64,000 nucleotides of DNA, taken from Acidobacteriota bacterium (GTDB lineage Bacteria > Zixibacteria > MSB-5A5 > GN15 > FEB-12). The stretch lies in contig DATKXK010000015.1 in the NCBI GenBank assembly GCA_035529075.1, forward strand, positions 62,001-126,000, written 5' to 3'. Numbering within the stretch: position 1 is the stretch's first letter; every line of letters starts with the position of its first letter. Positions 34,402 to 43,901 of the stretch are shown here, one piece after another. The notes beneath the pieces were generated by a model that was given only the letters and a program-made list of their open reading frames with translations, made no database searches and had not been told where the DNA came from. The translations under genes and the position numbers were made by a program.

Positions 34402-36159
34402 GTGAGCGAATACGCTATGCCAAAACTTGAAACCAGCGCCGAATGTCGGGTAAAGATTGACAACGAGGAGATCAAACACACCGTCTCCTCGGTCAGGCTC
34501 GAACAGTGCATAGATGGACACCACGTCCTGCAGGTCGGGATCCGCGGGGGAGCGCAGGCCACGGGCGGCGCCAAGCTGGAGGATCCCAGCCAGTTTACCG
34601 GCTTTCTGGGAAAGACGATTTCGGTGACGATACAGCCGGTTGGGGATGTCGTTGACCCCTCGCTGACCATGCAGTTTGTCGGCATCGTCACCGAGGTGCG
34701 TCTGGACAACAGCGTTGACGAGTTCAATTGCGTCACCATTGTCGGGCGCAGCCCGACTATCGCCCTGGAGGGCGCGAAGCGTAACAGCTTCCACCACGAG
34801 GAGACCGGGAGCAGTATCGTCGAAGCGGTTCTTCGCGAGCACCAGATTACAGTCGGCTCAGTCGAATCGACCAAGAAAGCGCTTGAGTTCAGCGTTCAGT
34901 ATCGGGAGTCCGACTACGAGTATGTTATGCGCATCGCGTCGGAGAGCGGCTTGTTCGCGTTTTATGACGGCCGGCAGTTTTACGCCGTGAAAGCCAGCAG
35001 CGACACCGCCGCCGAAGTGACTTTTCGCGAGACCCTCGGAGTATTCTCGATGGGGCTCGGTACGGCTATCTCGGATTATCTCACGCAGGCATGGGACCAG
35101 GCCAATAAGCAGTCCCTCGAGGGAGATGTGACCGGGACGCCGAAAGGCTCCTCGCCCTCGGAGCTGTCGAGCATTTCCTTGAAGGCCTCGAGCACGGTTT
35201 TTGCCAAACCGGGTTTCACCGCGGCCGTCAAGGCCCCCGACATGGCCTCGGTCGACGCGGTGCTCGCACGGGCAAAGGAATCGTCCGTCGGGCGCATGGT
35301 CCGGTGCCGGGGCGAGTCAATTGTCCCCGCCGTGGCCGTCGGACACTGTGTTAAGATAAGCGGGATGGATAAGCTCGACGGCCTTTACTGGGTGCAGACT
35401 GTCACGCACGTCTTTGACGAGAGCGGCAAGTACCACAATACGTTTACGTGCACCCCCCTGGACGTCGCGTTCCCCCCCGCCATAGCTCCCGGACCTCCGA
35501 TCACGGACTTGCAGAGCGCCGTCGTGGTTGACAACAACGACCCGGAGAAGCTCGGGCGCGTGAAGGTGAAGTTTCCCTGGCAGGGTTCGGACGAAACACC
35601 CTGGATTCGCGTCATGACCCCGCAGGCCGGTGCCGAGCGCGGCTGGTACGGCATTCCGGAGATAGATGATGAGGTCCTGATCGGCTTTGAACACGGTGAC
35701 CCGGACCTGCCTCTCGTTCTCGGCTCCCTTTACAGCGGTAAGGACGCGCCGCATGGCGACACCGGCGGTGAGGACAATCTCGTCAAGCTGTATATGACCA
35801 AGGGCGGCAACCAGATCTGCTTCACGGACAAAGAGGGCGCCGAAGAGATCAGGATTGCTCAGAAGGACGGCAAGAACACGATCGTGGTGACGCTGGACGG
35901 TCCCGCCATCAGCATCGAGAGCCAGGGCGACATTACCATCAAAGGTGCAACCATCAGCCTTGAGAGCACCAAAGGCGACGTCACTGTCAAGTCTGCCGGC
36001 AAGCTGGTCGAAGAGAGTAAGGCGGATCTGACGCTCAAGGCGGGCATGAACCTCAAGAGCGAGGCTTCCGTCAACTACGAAATCAAGGGCGGGGCCAACT
36101 GCAAGGTTGAGGGCGGCGCCATGGTCAAAGTGCAAGGGGCCATGGTTCAGATAAATTAG
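34402..36159 (+). CDS. vgrG: T6SS spike protein VgrG (TssI)
   Basis: A 585-residue VgrG with the gp27-like N-terminal part (to about 360) and the gp5-like C-terminal beta prism: WIRVMTPQAGAERGWYGIPEIDDEVLIGFEHGD, shown here in sections, then repeated short strands (ISIESQGDITIKG, DVTVKSAGKLV). There is no extra C-terminal catalytic domain, so cargo probably rides on PAAR and adaptor proteins of the payload block. The start may be GTG 34402 or ATG 34417; neither has a strong ribosome site. Confidence 0.9.
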   Translation: MSEYAMPKLETSAECRVKIDNEEIKHTVSSVRLEQCIDGHHVLQVGIRGGAQATGGAKLEDPSQFTGFLGKTISVTIQPVGDVVDPSLTMQFVGIVTEVRLDNSVDEFNCVTIVGRSPTIALEGAKRNSFHHEETGSSIVEAVLREHQITVGSVESTKKALEFSVQYRESDYEYVMRIASESGLFAFYDGRQFYAVKASSDTAAEVTFRETLGVFSMGLGTAISDYLTQAWDQANKQSLEGDVTGTPKGSSPSELSSISLKASSTVFAKPGFTAAVKAPDMASVDAVLARAKESSVGRMVRCRGESIVPAVAVGHCVKISGMDKLDGLYWVQTVTHVFDESGKYHNTFTCTPLDVAFPPAIAPGPPITDLQSAVVVDNNDPEKLGRVKVKFPWQGSDETPWIRVMTPQAGAERGWYGIPEIDDEVLIGFEHGDPDLPLVLGSLYSGKDAPHGDTGGEDNLVKLYMTKGGNQICFTDKEGAEEIRIAQKDGKNTIVVTLDGPAISIESQGDITIKGATISLESTKGDVTVKSAGKLVEESKADLTLKAGMNLKSEASVNYEIKGGANCKVEGGAMVKVQGAMVQIN

Positions 36160-36168
36160 TCAGGGTTC

Positions 36169-36543
36169 ATGGAATACTTAGCCTTACCGTTTGTGCTCCG
36201 GGAGGGGTACTTTCGCCGCGCCAGCCTGCACGAATCCATTACCTATTCGGTCGGGCTCATGCTGAGCACCCGCATGGGCCTGATGCAATTTGACCCGGAA
36301 TTCGGGTGCGAGATCTGGGGAAGGGAGTTCTCGGATCTGTACACCTCCAGCCGGGCGAACGTCCGGGCCAACCTGAGAAACACCATTGACAAGTTTGAAA
36401 AGCGACTCTACAACGTCTCGGTTTCGTTCACCAGCCCCTCCGGCAGCACCGCCCAGGCACTGGGCGTGCTGGTGAAAGTGAGCGGCAACTACCGGGATGG
36501 TGACGAAGAGCGGAAATTCGAGGGATCGTACCTGTTAGGCTGA
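36169..36543 (+). CDS. tssE: T6SS baseplate protein TssE (gp25-like)
   Basis: A 124-residue gp25-like wedge protein of the baseplate. The conserved core is YSVGLMLSTRMGLMQFDPEFG, followed by NLRNTIDKFEKRL and a late strand LGVLVKVSGNYRD. Length and order (after vgrG, before tssF) match T6SS baseplate clusters. Ten bases separate it from vgrG. Confidence 0.85.
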   Translation: MEYLALPFVLREGYFRRASLHESITYSVGLMLSTRMGLMQFDPEFGCEIWGREFSDLYTSSRANVRANLRNTIDKFEKRLYNVSVSFTSPSGSTAQALGVLVKVSGNYRDGDEERKFEGSYLLG

Positions 36544-36555
36544 CGGACAACTGTT

Positions 36556-38238
36556 ATGAATACCAAACCCAAGCCCGAAGAGCAAAAGTCCCGGGACCGG
36601 TTCTTTGCCCTGATGTATCAGGACCTGCGCGCCTGGAACCGCCAGATCCCCGAATCTCCCGAGCGCATCGACCCGGTGCTGCGAATACTGCTACAGCTTT
36701 TCGCATACCAGCTCACGGACATCGACAAGCGATTGGATGCCACCTGGGACGTGGCGACGAAGTCCCTGATCAAGTCCATGGCGCCCGAGGCCAAACGCTG
36801 GCCCATTCCCGCGTTCACCGTTATGCGCTGCGAGCCGGCCGACCCGGTGGTCGAAATCGATCCCCACACGAAATTCTTCTATAAAGAGAAGCGCGAAGGC
36901 GGGCAGACTTTTTTTTTCTGCTCGCAACGACAAGAAAAACTGATCGCTGCTCGCGTCAGGCACTCGCTGCTCGTTGACGGCAACACCGTTACCGACCTCA
37001 TCCCCTCCCCGGATAAGCCCCAGCCGGCGTCACGAACGGCCTCAGGCGTCGGCGGCGACCGCAGGACCTGCCTGCATGTTGCCGTTGAGTTCGGCGGCCT
37101 CGTCTCTGATTTCAGGGACGCCTCGCTGTTTCTCCGAGGTGACGACGACGTACTGAAACAGTTGCGCTGGGCGTACTGGTATCCCGGCGACAAGGCCGGG
37201 CAGTTCAGTAAGGACGCCGGTTTCTGCCCCGGGCTGACGTCCTCGGTCGAGGGCATGTTCTCTTACAACAGCGAGTCACCGGTAGACTGGGGCGGTCTAA
37301 GGACCAGCACCGACCTGTTCGGGCCGCTCGAGAACAGCTGGGTGGTGTTGCCGGAATCGTTCGCTGATGCGTGGGAGATAGGCCCTCCCGGCGACGGGTT
37401 GAGCGGCCTGCTGGACGCGGCGGGAGTGCAGCTTTCGTCGGCCGACCGGCGCTTCTACTGGATGCGCGTTGATCTCCCGCCCGGCGGCGACAAGCGGCGC
37501 CTCCATTCGCCGCTTGAGATGTTCTTCAACTGCTTTGCAGCCACGAACAGAAACGAACTTACCGTGTTCAAGCACACCGGTGGCAACCCGCTGGTGGAGA
37601 TCGAACTGCCCGAGCACCTGGACAGCATTCTCGACATCGTCAGCGTGATTGACTCACAGGGCACGGAATACCTGCCCCGGTACAGGATACACGGCGGCGG
37701 GGGAGCCAACTCCTACGCGCTCGAACAGCGCGATAACAGGCTGGTTCTCTGGTTCGATTTCTCGTCCGGCCTCGGCATTCCGCCCGATGCTCTGACCGTC
37801 ACCTACTCGGTCACCGCCGGCGTGGCTCCCAACGGTATCGCCGCGGGCAAGATTACAGAGTTGTACGAGAGCCACCCCGGCATACTGTCGGCTGCGAATA
37901 TTCTACCCGTGCAGGGTGCCATTCCGGCGAAGGGCGACCAGCAGTTGATCGCCGAGATCTCGGCGCGCCTGCGCAATCGTGATCGGGCGCTTACGTTTGC
38001 CGACATTTCATCATGGGTTATGGCTTTCGACCCTCGCATCCGCAAGGTCGAGTGTAAAAACGGCATCGAACGGGCCAGGCGGGGTGTGCGCAGGTGTATT
38101 GTCGTCACCGTCACCGTCAAACAGAAGGACATCTACTCCGAGGATGAAGTGGCGCTGCTGGCTCGGCGGCTCACGCGGTTTCTCAAGTCTCGTTCTCCCA
38201 TCAACACCCACTTCGCAGTGGAGATCAAGGCCACGTGA
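36556..38238 (+). CDS. tssF: T6SS baseplate protein TssF (VasA/ImpG-like)
   Basis: A 560-residue protein. The TssF opening is clear: YQDLRAWNRQIPESPERIDP, then LLQLFAYQLTDIDKRLD, then the PIPAFTVMRCEPA turn. TssF binds TssG in a 2:1 complex that forms the baseplate wedges with TssE and TssK. Twelve bases after tssE; its stop overlaps the start of tssG by four bases. Confidence 0.85.
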   Translation: MNTKPKPEEQKSRDRFFALMYQDLRAWNRQIPESPERIDPVLRILLQLFAYQLTDIDKRLDATWDVATKSLIKSMAPEAKRWPIPAFTVMRCEPADPVVEIDPHTKFFYKEKREGGQTFFFCSQRQEKLIAARVRHSLLVDGNTVTDLIPSPDKPQPASRTASGVGGDRRTCLHVAVEFGGLVSDFRDASLFLRGDDDVLKQLRWAYWYPGDKAGQFSKDAGFCPGLTSSVEGMFSYNSESPVDWGGLRTSTDLFGPLENSWVVLPESFADAWEIGPPGDGLSGLLDAAGVQLSSADRRFYWMRVDLPPGGDKRRLHSPLEMFFNCFAATNRNELTVFKHTGGNPLVEIELPEHLDSILDIVSVIDSQGTEYLPRYRIHGGGGANSYALEQRDNRLVLWFDFSSGLGIPPDALTVTYSVTAGVAPNGIAAGKITELYESHPGILSAANILPVQGAIPAKGDQQLIAEISARLRNRDRALTFADISSWVMAFDPRIRKVECKNGIERARRGVRRCIVVTVTVKQKDIYSEDEVALLARRLTRFLKSRSPINTHFAVEIKAT

Positions 38239-39149
38239 GTCCACGTTCTCCCAGCAGGATGCCGGACTTCTGCAGCCGGCGAAATCCGTTTCACTACACG
38301 ACCGCACTGAACACCCTGATGAAAATAGGAATTGATCTGTCCCGGGTCAGTCTCCTCGCGGTCGGCCATTTCGAGAACTACAAGGGTGAGGTCCACTGCC
38401 AGACTCCCGCGCCGGGCACTGAGATTACGCCCGAGACCCGGATCGCGCTGGAAGTCGGAAGTTCCAGCGGCACTGATTATGTGCCGTTCCAGTTCTTCTA
38501 CGGTATCAGGGGCGAGCACGTCGCCGGTGACGATTGGGAGACCAGGGCGCGCGAACTTCTGACTCCGTTCGACTCCTCCGTGATAAGGTACGAAGCGGCC
38601 ACCCAGTACCAGAAGCGCAAGTTCAATTTCGGCGTGGTCGACAGGCCGCAGCTGGTCCGCTTTCTGCAATTGTTCGGCTCTTCCGCGGAGACCGGCTGCG
38701 AGAACCTTCAGGAGTTGCTGTTCTGGGCGTCGGTCATGCCCACGTTCCACCTCTGGGCCGGGAATCCGCAGGCGGTTGCCGCCGTCCTCGAGCGGCTCAT
38801 CATGCATCCCGTCGGGATCATCGAGAACACCAGGGCCCGCTACGATATTCCCGAATCGTGCCAGTCCCGGCTCGGCGCCGCCACCGGTTGTCTGGGCGAG
38901 CAATTCGTGCTTGGCCGTTCGTTCAGCGAGTGCGACAGCAGCTACGAAGTGGTCATTCACGGCATCGAGCCGAAAGACGTTCCGGATTATCTGCCCGGGG
39001 GAGCGCGTCGCAAGAAGCTGGAGTGGGTCTTAAGTGTTTGTATGCCAAGCAACTTGGAACCCCGGTTTCGAATCGAAGCCAAGTCGAAGGCCGCCCGGAT
39101 CGGAAAGAAACGAGGCAAATGCTACCTGGGGTATTCCACGTATGCCTGA
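38235..39149 (+). CDS. tssG: T6SS baseplate protein TssG (VasB/ImpH-like)
   Basis: A 304-residue protein. The C-terminal block LGAATGCLGEQFVLG, the IEPKDVPDYLPGG turn, and the end LGYSTYA correspond to the family's conserved LG-rich region and its terminal LGWTSWL. The N-terminal half is divergent. I keep GTG 38235, overlapping the tssF stop; an internal ATG at 38259 is possible. It would join TssF in the wedge. Confidence 0.8.
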   Translation: MSPRSPSRMPDFCSRRNPFHYTTALNTLMKIGIDLSRVSLLAVGHFENYKGEVHCQTPAPGTEITPETRIALEVGSSSGTDYVPFQFFYGIRGEHVAGDDWETRARELLTPFDSSVIRYEAATQYQKRKFNFGVVDRPQLVRFLQLFGSSAETGCENLQELLFWASVMPTFHLWAGNPQAVAAVLERLIMHPVGIIENTRARYDIPESCQSRLGAATGCLGEQFVLGRSFSECDSSYEVVIHGIEPKDVPDYLPGGARRKKLEWVLSVCMPSNLEPRFRIEAKSKAARIGKKRGKCYLGYSTYA

Positions 39150-39243
39150 AACGAACGCACGTCGCGGCGGCGACGAATGTATTAGGCTTGACATTGAAAC
39201 AACTGAGTCATAGATTCCGGCCGTTGGCTCTGAGGGCAAGATA

Positions 39244-40695
39244 ATGAGCGACTTTAACTTATACTCGGTAAACTGGCAGGACGGGATGCTGATCACGCAG
39301 CAGCATCTGAAGGATCAGGAACGCTATTTCGAGAACCTGGCGCGGTGGTACGCCGTCAACGTGGGTGACAGCTACGGACTCATTCGTAAGGCCTTCTCGG
39401 GAAAGCCGGCCCTGAGTTTGAACCTGTCGCTCAGCGGCAACCGGCTCACCGTGGAGGTCGCTCGATGCCAGGCCCTGACGCCCGACGGGTCGTGCGTGGA
39501 AATCAACGAATCCACTAAGCCCGTCGTGAGGGCGCAGTGCGAGGTTCATGATACGCCTGTGAAGGTCTTCATTGCCGTCGACGCGACTACCAAGCATGAG
39601 GTGGGAGACCCGGACCCGAACGAAGACGTGCCGCGCATGCCGTACCTTAGCTGTAAATACTCTCTGCACCTCGGCACGCCGCCGAACCTTCCCGCCGGCG
39701 GCTTCCTCGAGGTGGCGAGGCTGGCTGTCGGCGGCAACGAGGTGGCACCGACACCCAACTTTTACCCCGCCTGTCTGAATCTGTTTGCCGATGAGCGGCT
39801 GCTTTCCAAGGCCAACGAGTTCCGGGATCGCCTTGAGAAACTGCTCTTTCTGTCGTCGCAGGCATATACGGCCGTCACCAGCGAGGACGGTACTCTGGCC
39901 GGGGAGAAAGGTGGTCTCCAGCTGGCCTTCAAGGAAACCGTGGAACAACTGGCATACCACCTGTCCGCCACCCTTGACACCTTCGTGGTCGACCGCAACG
40001 CCGCCCATCCGATTCAACTCGTGATTGCTTTCAGGCGGTTGTTTCGCCTGTTCTCGACCTCGCTCAATCTGCGATCCGGGTTGAAAGATTACCTCAATGA
40101 GCAGTTTTTCATCAAGGTCAAGAAGACGGACATTCGCGGGTTCATGTCGTCCTTGGACAGCTTCCTGCTTTCCCAGTATAACCATCAGGACCTGGGCGGG
40201 CATATTGACGCCATCGACAAACTTCTTGAAACGTTGCGCGGCGTGCTTGACTTTCTGGCCCAGGTCAAGAGCGGTCAGCTCGGTCCCCAGGCCGTCAGAA
40301 CCGATATGCTCACGTATCTGGGCAAAACCTACCGGTTGGCGGAGTATTCCAGCAGCCGGCTGGAGCAGGTCGGAGAGCTCAGTTACCTGGTTATCGATCT
40401 TGCCCAGGCCGGGGCTTTTACGAACACGGTGGTTCTCATAACGAAGGACCTGTTCAGCGCCGCTGAATGGTCCAGCATGCAGGTGCGTCTTGGTCTGAAC
40501 CAGGCCCGCGGGCTGGGCGAGACCGACCCGGTCGATATCGATACCATGACGTTTGCCAACAAGGTGGCACTGTACCCCAAGGATATGCTTGCGCTGTCGT
40601 CGGTCAATCAGCTTACGCTGATTTTCCGTGGAACCGCCGATGCCGAGAAGCTCTCCGGCTTGGGCGATGCGGACCTTATCGTGTACGGTGTGTGA
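39244..40695 (+). CDS. tssK: T6SS baseplate connector TssK (VasE/ImpJ-like)
   Basis: A 483-residue protein with the TssK head (VNWQDGMLITQQHLKDQERYF), the shoulder strands LNLSLSGNRLTVEV, and a helical middle ending in a receptor-binding-like C-terminal domain. TssK trimers connect the baseplate to the membrane complex through TssL and TssM. A GAGGG site precedes ATG 39244. Neighbouring genes preserve the E-F-G-K-L-M order. Confidence 0.85.
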   Translation: MSDFNLYSVNWQDGMLITQQHLKDQERYFENLARWYAVNVGDSYGLIRKAFSGKPALSLNLSLSGNRLTVEVARCQALTPDGSCVEINESTKPVVRAQCEVHDTPVKVFIAVDATTKHEVGDPDPNEDVPRMPYLSCKYSLHLGTPPNLPAGGFLEVARLAVGGNEVAPTPNFYPACLNLFADERLLSKANEFRDRLEKLLFLSSQAYTAVTSEDGTLAGEKGGLQLAFKETVEQLAYHLSATLDTFVVDRNAAHPIQLVIAFRRLFRLFSTSLNLRSGLKDYLNEQFFIKVKKTDIRGFMSSLDSFLLSQYNHQDLGGHIDAIDKLLETLRGVLDFLAQVKSGQLGPQAVRTDMLTYLGKTYRLAEYSSSRLEQVGELSYLVIDLAQAGAFTNTVVLITKDLFSAAEWSSMQVRLGLNQARGLGETDPVDIDTMTFANKVALYPKDMLALSSVNQLTLIFRGTADAEKLSGLGDADLIVYGV

Positions 40696-40716
40696 GAGGT
40701 AAAAATATAGTGTGCC

Positions 40717-41640
40717 ATGAGTGATATCAGGTCATACATCGACGACCTCTTCCGCTACATCGAGAGCTACGAGAAGAGTTACTCTGAATCCCAGACTGAA
40801 GCCTTTATCCAGACGTATCAGGGGGTTTATGCCGTTTTCCAGGCGTTGCGCCAGCAGCGTGACAAGGCCGTCATGGTCGACCAGTGTTTCCTGGGAAAGG
40901 TCAGGCAGTCGCCGCTTAACAGTTCGGATCTCCGCCAGTTGACCATACAGGTGCTCGTCAGCTTCTTTGAGTCGGAAGCCGATATCGACGGTCAGTCCAA
41001 TCAGGTATACTCGTACTGCCGCAGTTTGCGATCGGTCAGGCAGGATGTTCCGTACTTCGAAGCCAGCCTGATGCCGCTGCTGTTTCGCCAGGGCAGCCTC
41101 AACGGTAACTTCCGCCTGAATTCCTTCTTTCTGGCCGAGATCGCGCGTTTCATTCAGAAGTTCGGCAAACCGCTTCAGGTGGCCCTGGCGCCCGAGGCAT
41201 TTGCGGCGATGCCCGATCCGCTGAAGCTCCTGGAATTGGCGCGCCGACGCCTTGAGCTCGGCACCGATCTCATTGGCGACAGATCCAGTCTCGAGTTTCA
41301 CCTGCGTCAGGTCGACGCCTTTGAAAAGCTCAAGCAGCGGCACCGGTTGTTCGAGTCATACCTCAGGGATTGGGAATACCTGGTAACCAGGAGTTACTGG
41401 CTGACGGTCCGGAATTTCTTGGCCCGGTCGTGGGTTAAGATCAAGGGGGCGTTTTCCAGTTGGCGCTACTTCCGGCTCGTCCTCGGTCAGCGGAATCCCG
41501 CCTTCCTGTTCTATGGTGTCATCATCGTGGTCATGATCCTGCTGGCCATCCTTGTTCCGACGTGGTGGGGCAACTACGGGGACGGGCAGCTCGAGGATTT
41601 CAAGGAGCGGGTCGAGAGCGTGCAATCGGGCTCGAAGTGA
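40717..41640 (+). CDS. tssL: tail-anchored inner-membrane protein, likely TssL equivalent
   Basis: A 307-residue protein whose cytoplasmic helical domain (1 to about 261) is followed by a single membrane helix at about 263-284 (FLFYGVIIVVMILLAILVP) and a short outer tail. This is the topology of TssL, which contacts TssK. However, DotU-family core motifs are not clearly seen, and the PG-binding domain of some TssL proteins is absent. The call rests on position after tssK, topology, and the following GTPase gene. The ribosome site is weak. Confidence 0.65.
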   Translation: MSDIRSYIDDLFRYIESYEKSYSESQTEAFIQTYQGVYAVFQALRQQRDKAVMVDQCFLGKVRQSPLNSSDLRQLTIQVLVSFFESEADIDGQSNQVYSYCRSLRSVRQDVPYFEASLMPLLFRQGSLNGNFRLNSFFLAEIARFIQKFGKPLQVALAPEAFAAMPDPLKLLELARRRLELGTDLIGDRSSLEFHLRQVDAFEKLKQRHRLFESYLRDWEYLVTRSYWLTVRNFLARSWVKIKGAFSSWRYFRLVLGQRNPAFLFYGVIIVVMILLAILVPTWWGNYGDGQLEDFKERVESVQSGSK

Positions 41641-41686
41641 ACAAAACGGATTTTGCATTCGTGCAGGTGGCGGAAGGACGCCCATA

Positions 41687-43879
41687 GTGAAGCCGAAGAA
41701 CATATTCAAGATATTCCAGAAGGGTTCCAAGGCGGCGTCCCGCGCGAAGAAAAAGTGTCACGTGGAGTCGAAGTGGCCGTCGGGAATCCGGATCGGCATT
41801 TACGGCCACACCAACACGGGGAAAACGGTTTACCTCACGGTCCTGAACGAAGACTGCAAGATTTCCAAGAAACTTCAGATCGCCGTGTCGGATACGACCA
41901 CGGCCGGAGAGCTGCTGGCCAACTATCGTTCCATCTGGGGCCTGGGCATCAGCAGCGAAGTCGGCACCGTCGTTGATCTTCGGGGAGAAAAAAAGTTCCC
42001 GGAGGCGACCACGGGCCACAAGACCCTGTTGTTCAACGCCATTCTGGACCGCTCCAGCAAAATGCCGGTCGTGGCGCTGGACTACGACGGCAAGGCGGTC
42101 TCGATCTCCGAACAGAGCGATCTGAAGGACAAGGTCGAGGAGTTCATGGCCGGCTGCGACGGGATCCTCGTGTTTTACGACCCCAAGATGCTCGGCGCCG
42201 AGTGGCAGACGCAGGAATGTGCCGCCTCGTTTTCCCACATGCTGGAGCAACTGGCTCCGCTGCATCGGCGTCTGCCTGTCCCGGTCGGTCTGGTGGTCAC
42301 GAAAGCCGACATTCTGCCCGGCTTTACCGGAGACAACGAAACTGTTCTCATCAATCCGGAGGATGAGAATTTCCTCTCGCAGGATTTCGAAACGTTCCTG
42401 GAAAGGGTGCTGGCCAGCGACAAATTGACCCGCAATCAGGTCTGGGCGGGCACCGTGCGCGACGTTCTTGTCAAGCTTCAGGAGTTCCTGAAAGCCGTCA
42501 TCGGCCGGACTCTCAACTTCCAGATATTCTTCATTTCCTCCACGGGACAGCCGCCGGAGAAGATCGGCACCGAGATTGGGCGGTCGATCTACCAGCCGCC
42601 CAAGAAGATGACCCCGATTGGCGTGAAGGAACCGATGTACTGGCTCCTGCATGCAATCAAGCGCAATCGGAGAGTTTCCCGCCTGGGGGCCGTGGCACGC
42701 GTGGTTACGTACGCCGCGGTGATCTGGATTGCCGTCTGCTCGCTGCCTTACCTGTACCACTTCAAGTTCCTGCTGCCGCGCACCTATCAGGTCGAGGAGC
42801 GGATACTTGATCTCTACGAGGGCAACCCGTTTAACATGTCTGCGCAGGAGCGCACCGTCATCGGGACCGCTTATCGACGGTATCAGAACTCGCTGGCGGT
42901 CAGATGGATGTTCCCCGGGTTCACGGCGCCGGCCCAGCGCAAGATTGACATGTACCGTGAGTTCGACCTCGGCGAGGGGATCAAACGCCTGGACGGTCTC
43001 ATTGTGGGTTTCACGACCATTGTCTCTGATACCCTGCTCTGGCCCAAGGTCAATCCGAGCAATGATTCGCTGATGCCGACGCAGGCGTACGACCAGTTGA
43101 TGGCTCAGTTGGAGGCTTTTCACAAGGGAGAAGAGACGTCCATTCTCTTCGCGCGCAGCGGCCGCGTGCTGCAGTACCGCGATCTGTTTCATCAGGCCAT
43201 TATTCAACGCGATGACACCACGTACTGGAATACGATCAAACGGCAGGTGCAGCAGGATCAGAGCCTTTACGCTAAGCAGATCAGCCCCGCCGAGAAACAG
43301 TTCGGCGCGGTGTTGATGCAGTATGAGCTTGATAAAGTCAAGGAGGTCATCGCGGAAACGAAGGCCTTTGAGATGAGTGACTTGATCGACCGCGTAAATG
43401 GGTACACTGACCCGCGAGATCGCCTTGAAAAGGCCGTCAATGAATTGCAGGACGTGCTCTCGCAACTTGCCCCGTCGGACGTCAACAACCGAAACACTAT
43501 CCGCACCTACCTGCGGGCGGCCGAGAGCTGGTTCAAACGTCGAGCCTATACGTGCAAGGTCGAAACCCTGCCCGGACAGGATCACCTGCACATCGAAGTT
43601 ACGGACAACGGGGCGGACCCGACCTGGTCCGAACTCAACCAGATCTTTCAGGGTGACGAGACAAAAATCATCTGGGAACCGGGCCGGGATATCCATATTG
43701 CGCTTGACACCCTCGGGCACAACTGCCAATTGGGCAAGGACGCAAGCGAGAAGATTACGCTGTCGAAAAAATATTGCTTGTTTGAGATGGAAGGTGACCT
43801 TTCTTTCGACAATACCGGCAGGAAAATCAACGTTCGTTTCAAGCCCAGCCTGAGCGAGCAGTTGCCGGCGTTAAAGTGA
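41687..43879 (+). CDS. tssM: single-pass P-loop GTPase, likely reduced TssM equivalent
   Basis: A 730-residue protein starting at GTG 41687 after GGAAGGA. The N-terminal cytoplasmic part has Walker A GHTNTGKT at 40-47 (K46) and a TKAD nucleotide-specificity motif at 205-208. One membrane helix (about 339-360) leads to a periplasmic domain of about 370 residues with helix-rich repeats (ERTVIGTAYRRYQ, then AESWFKRRAYTC) and a final beta segment. TssM proteins of about 1100 residues carry an N-terminal two-helix hairpin before the GTPase; here that hairpin is missing and the chain starts almost directly with the GTPase. No TssJ lipoprotein is encoded nearby for the periplasmic domain to bind. 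Confidence 0.65.
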   Translation: MKPKNIFKIFQKGSKAASRAKKKCHVESKWPSGIRIGIYGHTNTGKTVYLTVLNEDCKISKKLQIAVSDTTTAGELLANYRSIWGLGISSEVGTVVDLRGEKKFPEATTGHKTLLFNAILDRSSKMPVVALDYDGKAVSISEQSDLKDKVEEFMAGCDGILVFYDPKMLGAEWQTQECAASFSHMLEQLAPLHRRLPVPVGLVVTKADILPGFTGDNETVLINPEDENFLSQDFETFLERVLASDKLTRNQVWAGTVRDVLVKLQEFLKAVIGRTLNFQIFFISSTGQPPEKIGTEIGRSIYQPPKKMTPIGVKEPMYWLLHAIKRNRRVSRLGAVARVVTYAAVIWIAVCSLPYLYHFKFLLPRTYQVEERILDLYEGNPFNMSAQERTVIGTAYRRYQNSLAVRWMFPGFTAPAQRKIDMYREFDLGEGIKRLDGLIVGFTTIVSDTLLWPKVNPSNDSLMPTQAYDQLMAQLEAFHKGEETSILFARSGRVLQYRDLFHQAIIQRDDTTYWNTIKRQVQQDQSLYAKQISPAEKQFGAVLMQYELDKVKEVIAETKAFEMSDLIDRVNGYTDPRDRLEKAVNELQDVLSQLAPSDVNNRNTIRTYLRAAESWFKRRAYTCKVETLPGQDHLHIEVTDNGADPTWSELNQIFQGDETKIIWEPGRDIHIALDTLGHNCQLGKDASEKITLSKKYCLFEMEGDLSFDNTGRKINVRFKPSLSEQLPALK

Positions 43880-43901
43880 CTACAGAGAGCAGGAGTTGAC
43901 C

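Noticed and set aside
41552-41686. N-terminal extension of the TssM-like GTPase into tssL
   Set aside because: The extension is arginine- and glycine-rich antisense-like sequence; GTG 41687 follows GGAAGGA and starts a sensible N-terminus.
41600-43729. 709-residue minus-strand ORF opposite the TssM-like gene
   Set aside because: GC-rich antisense shadow; no ribosome site, no known motifs, low-complexity translation, and the plus-strand gene has clear GTPase motifs.
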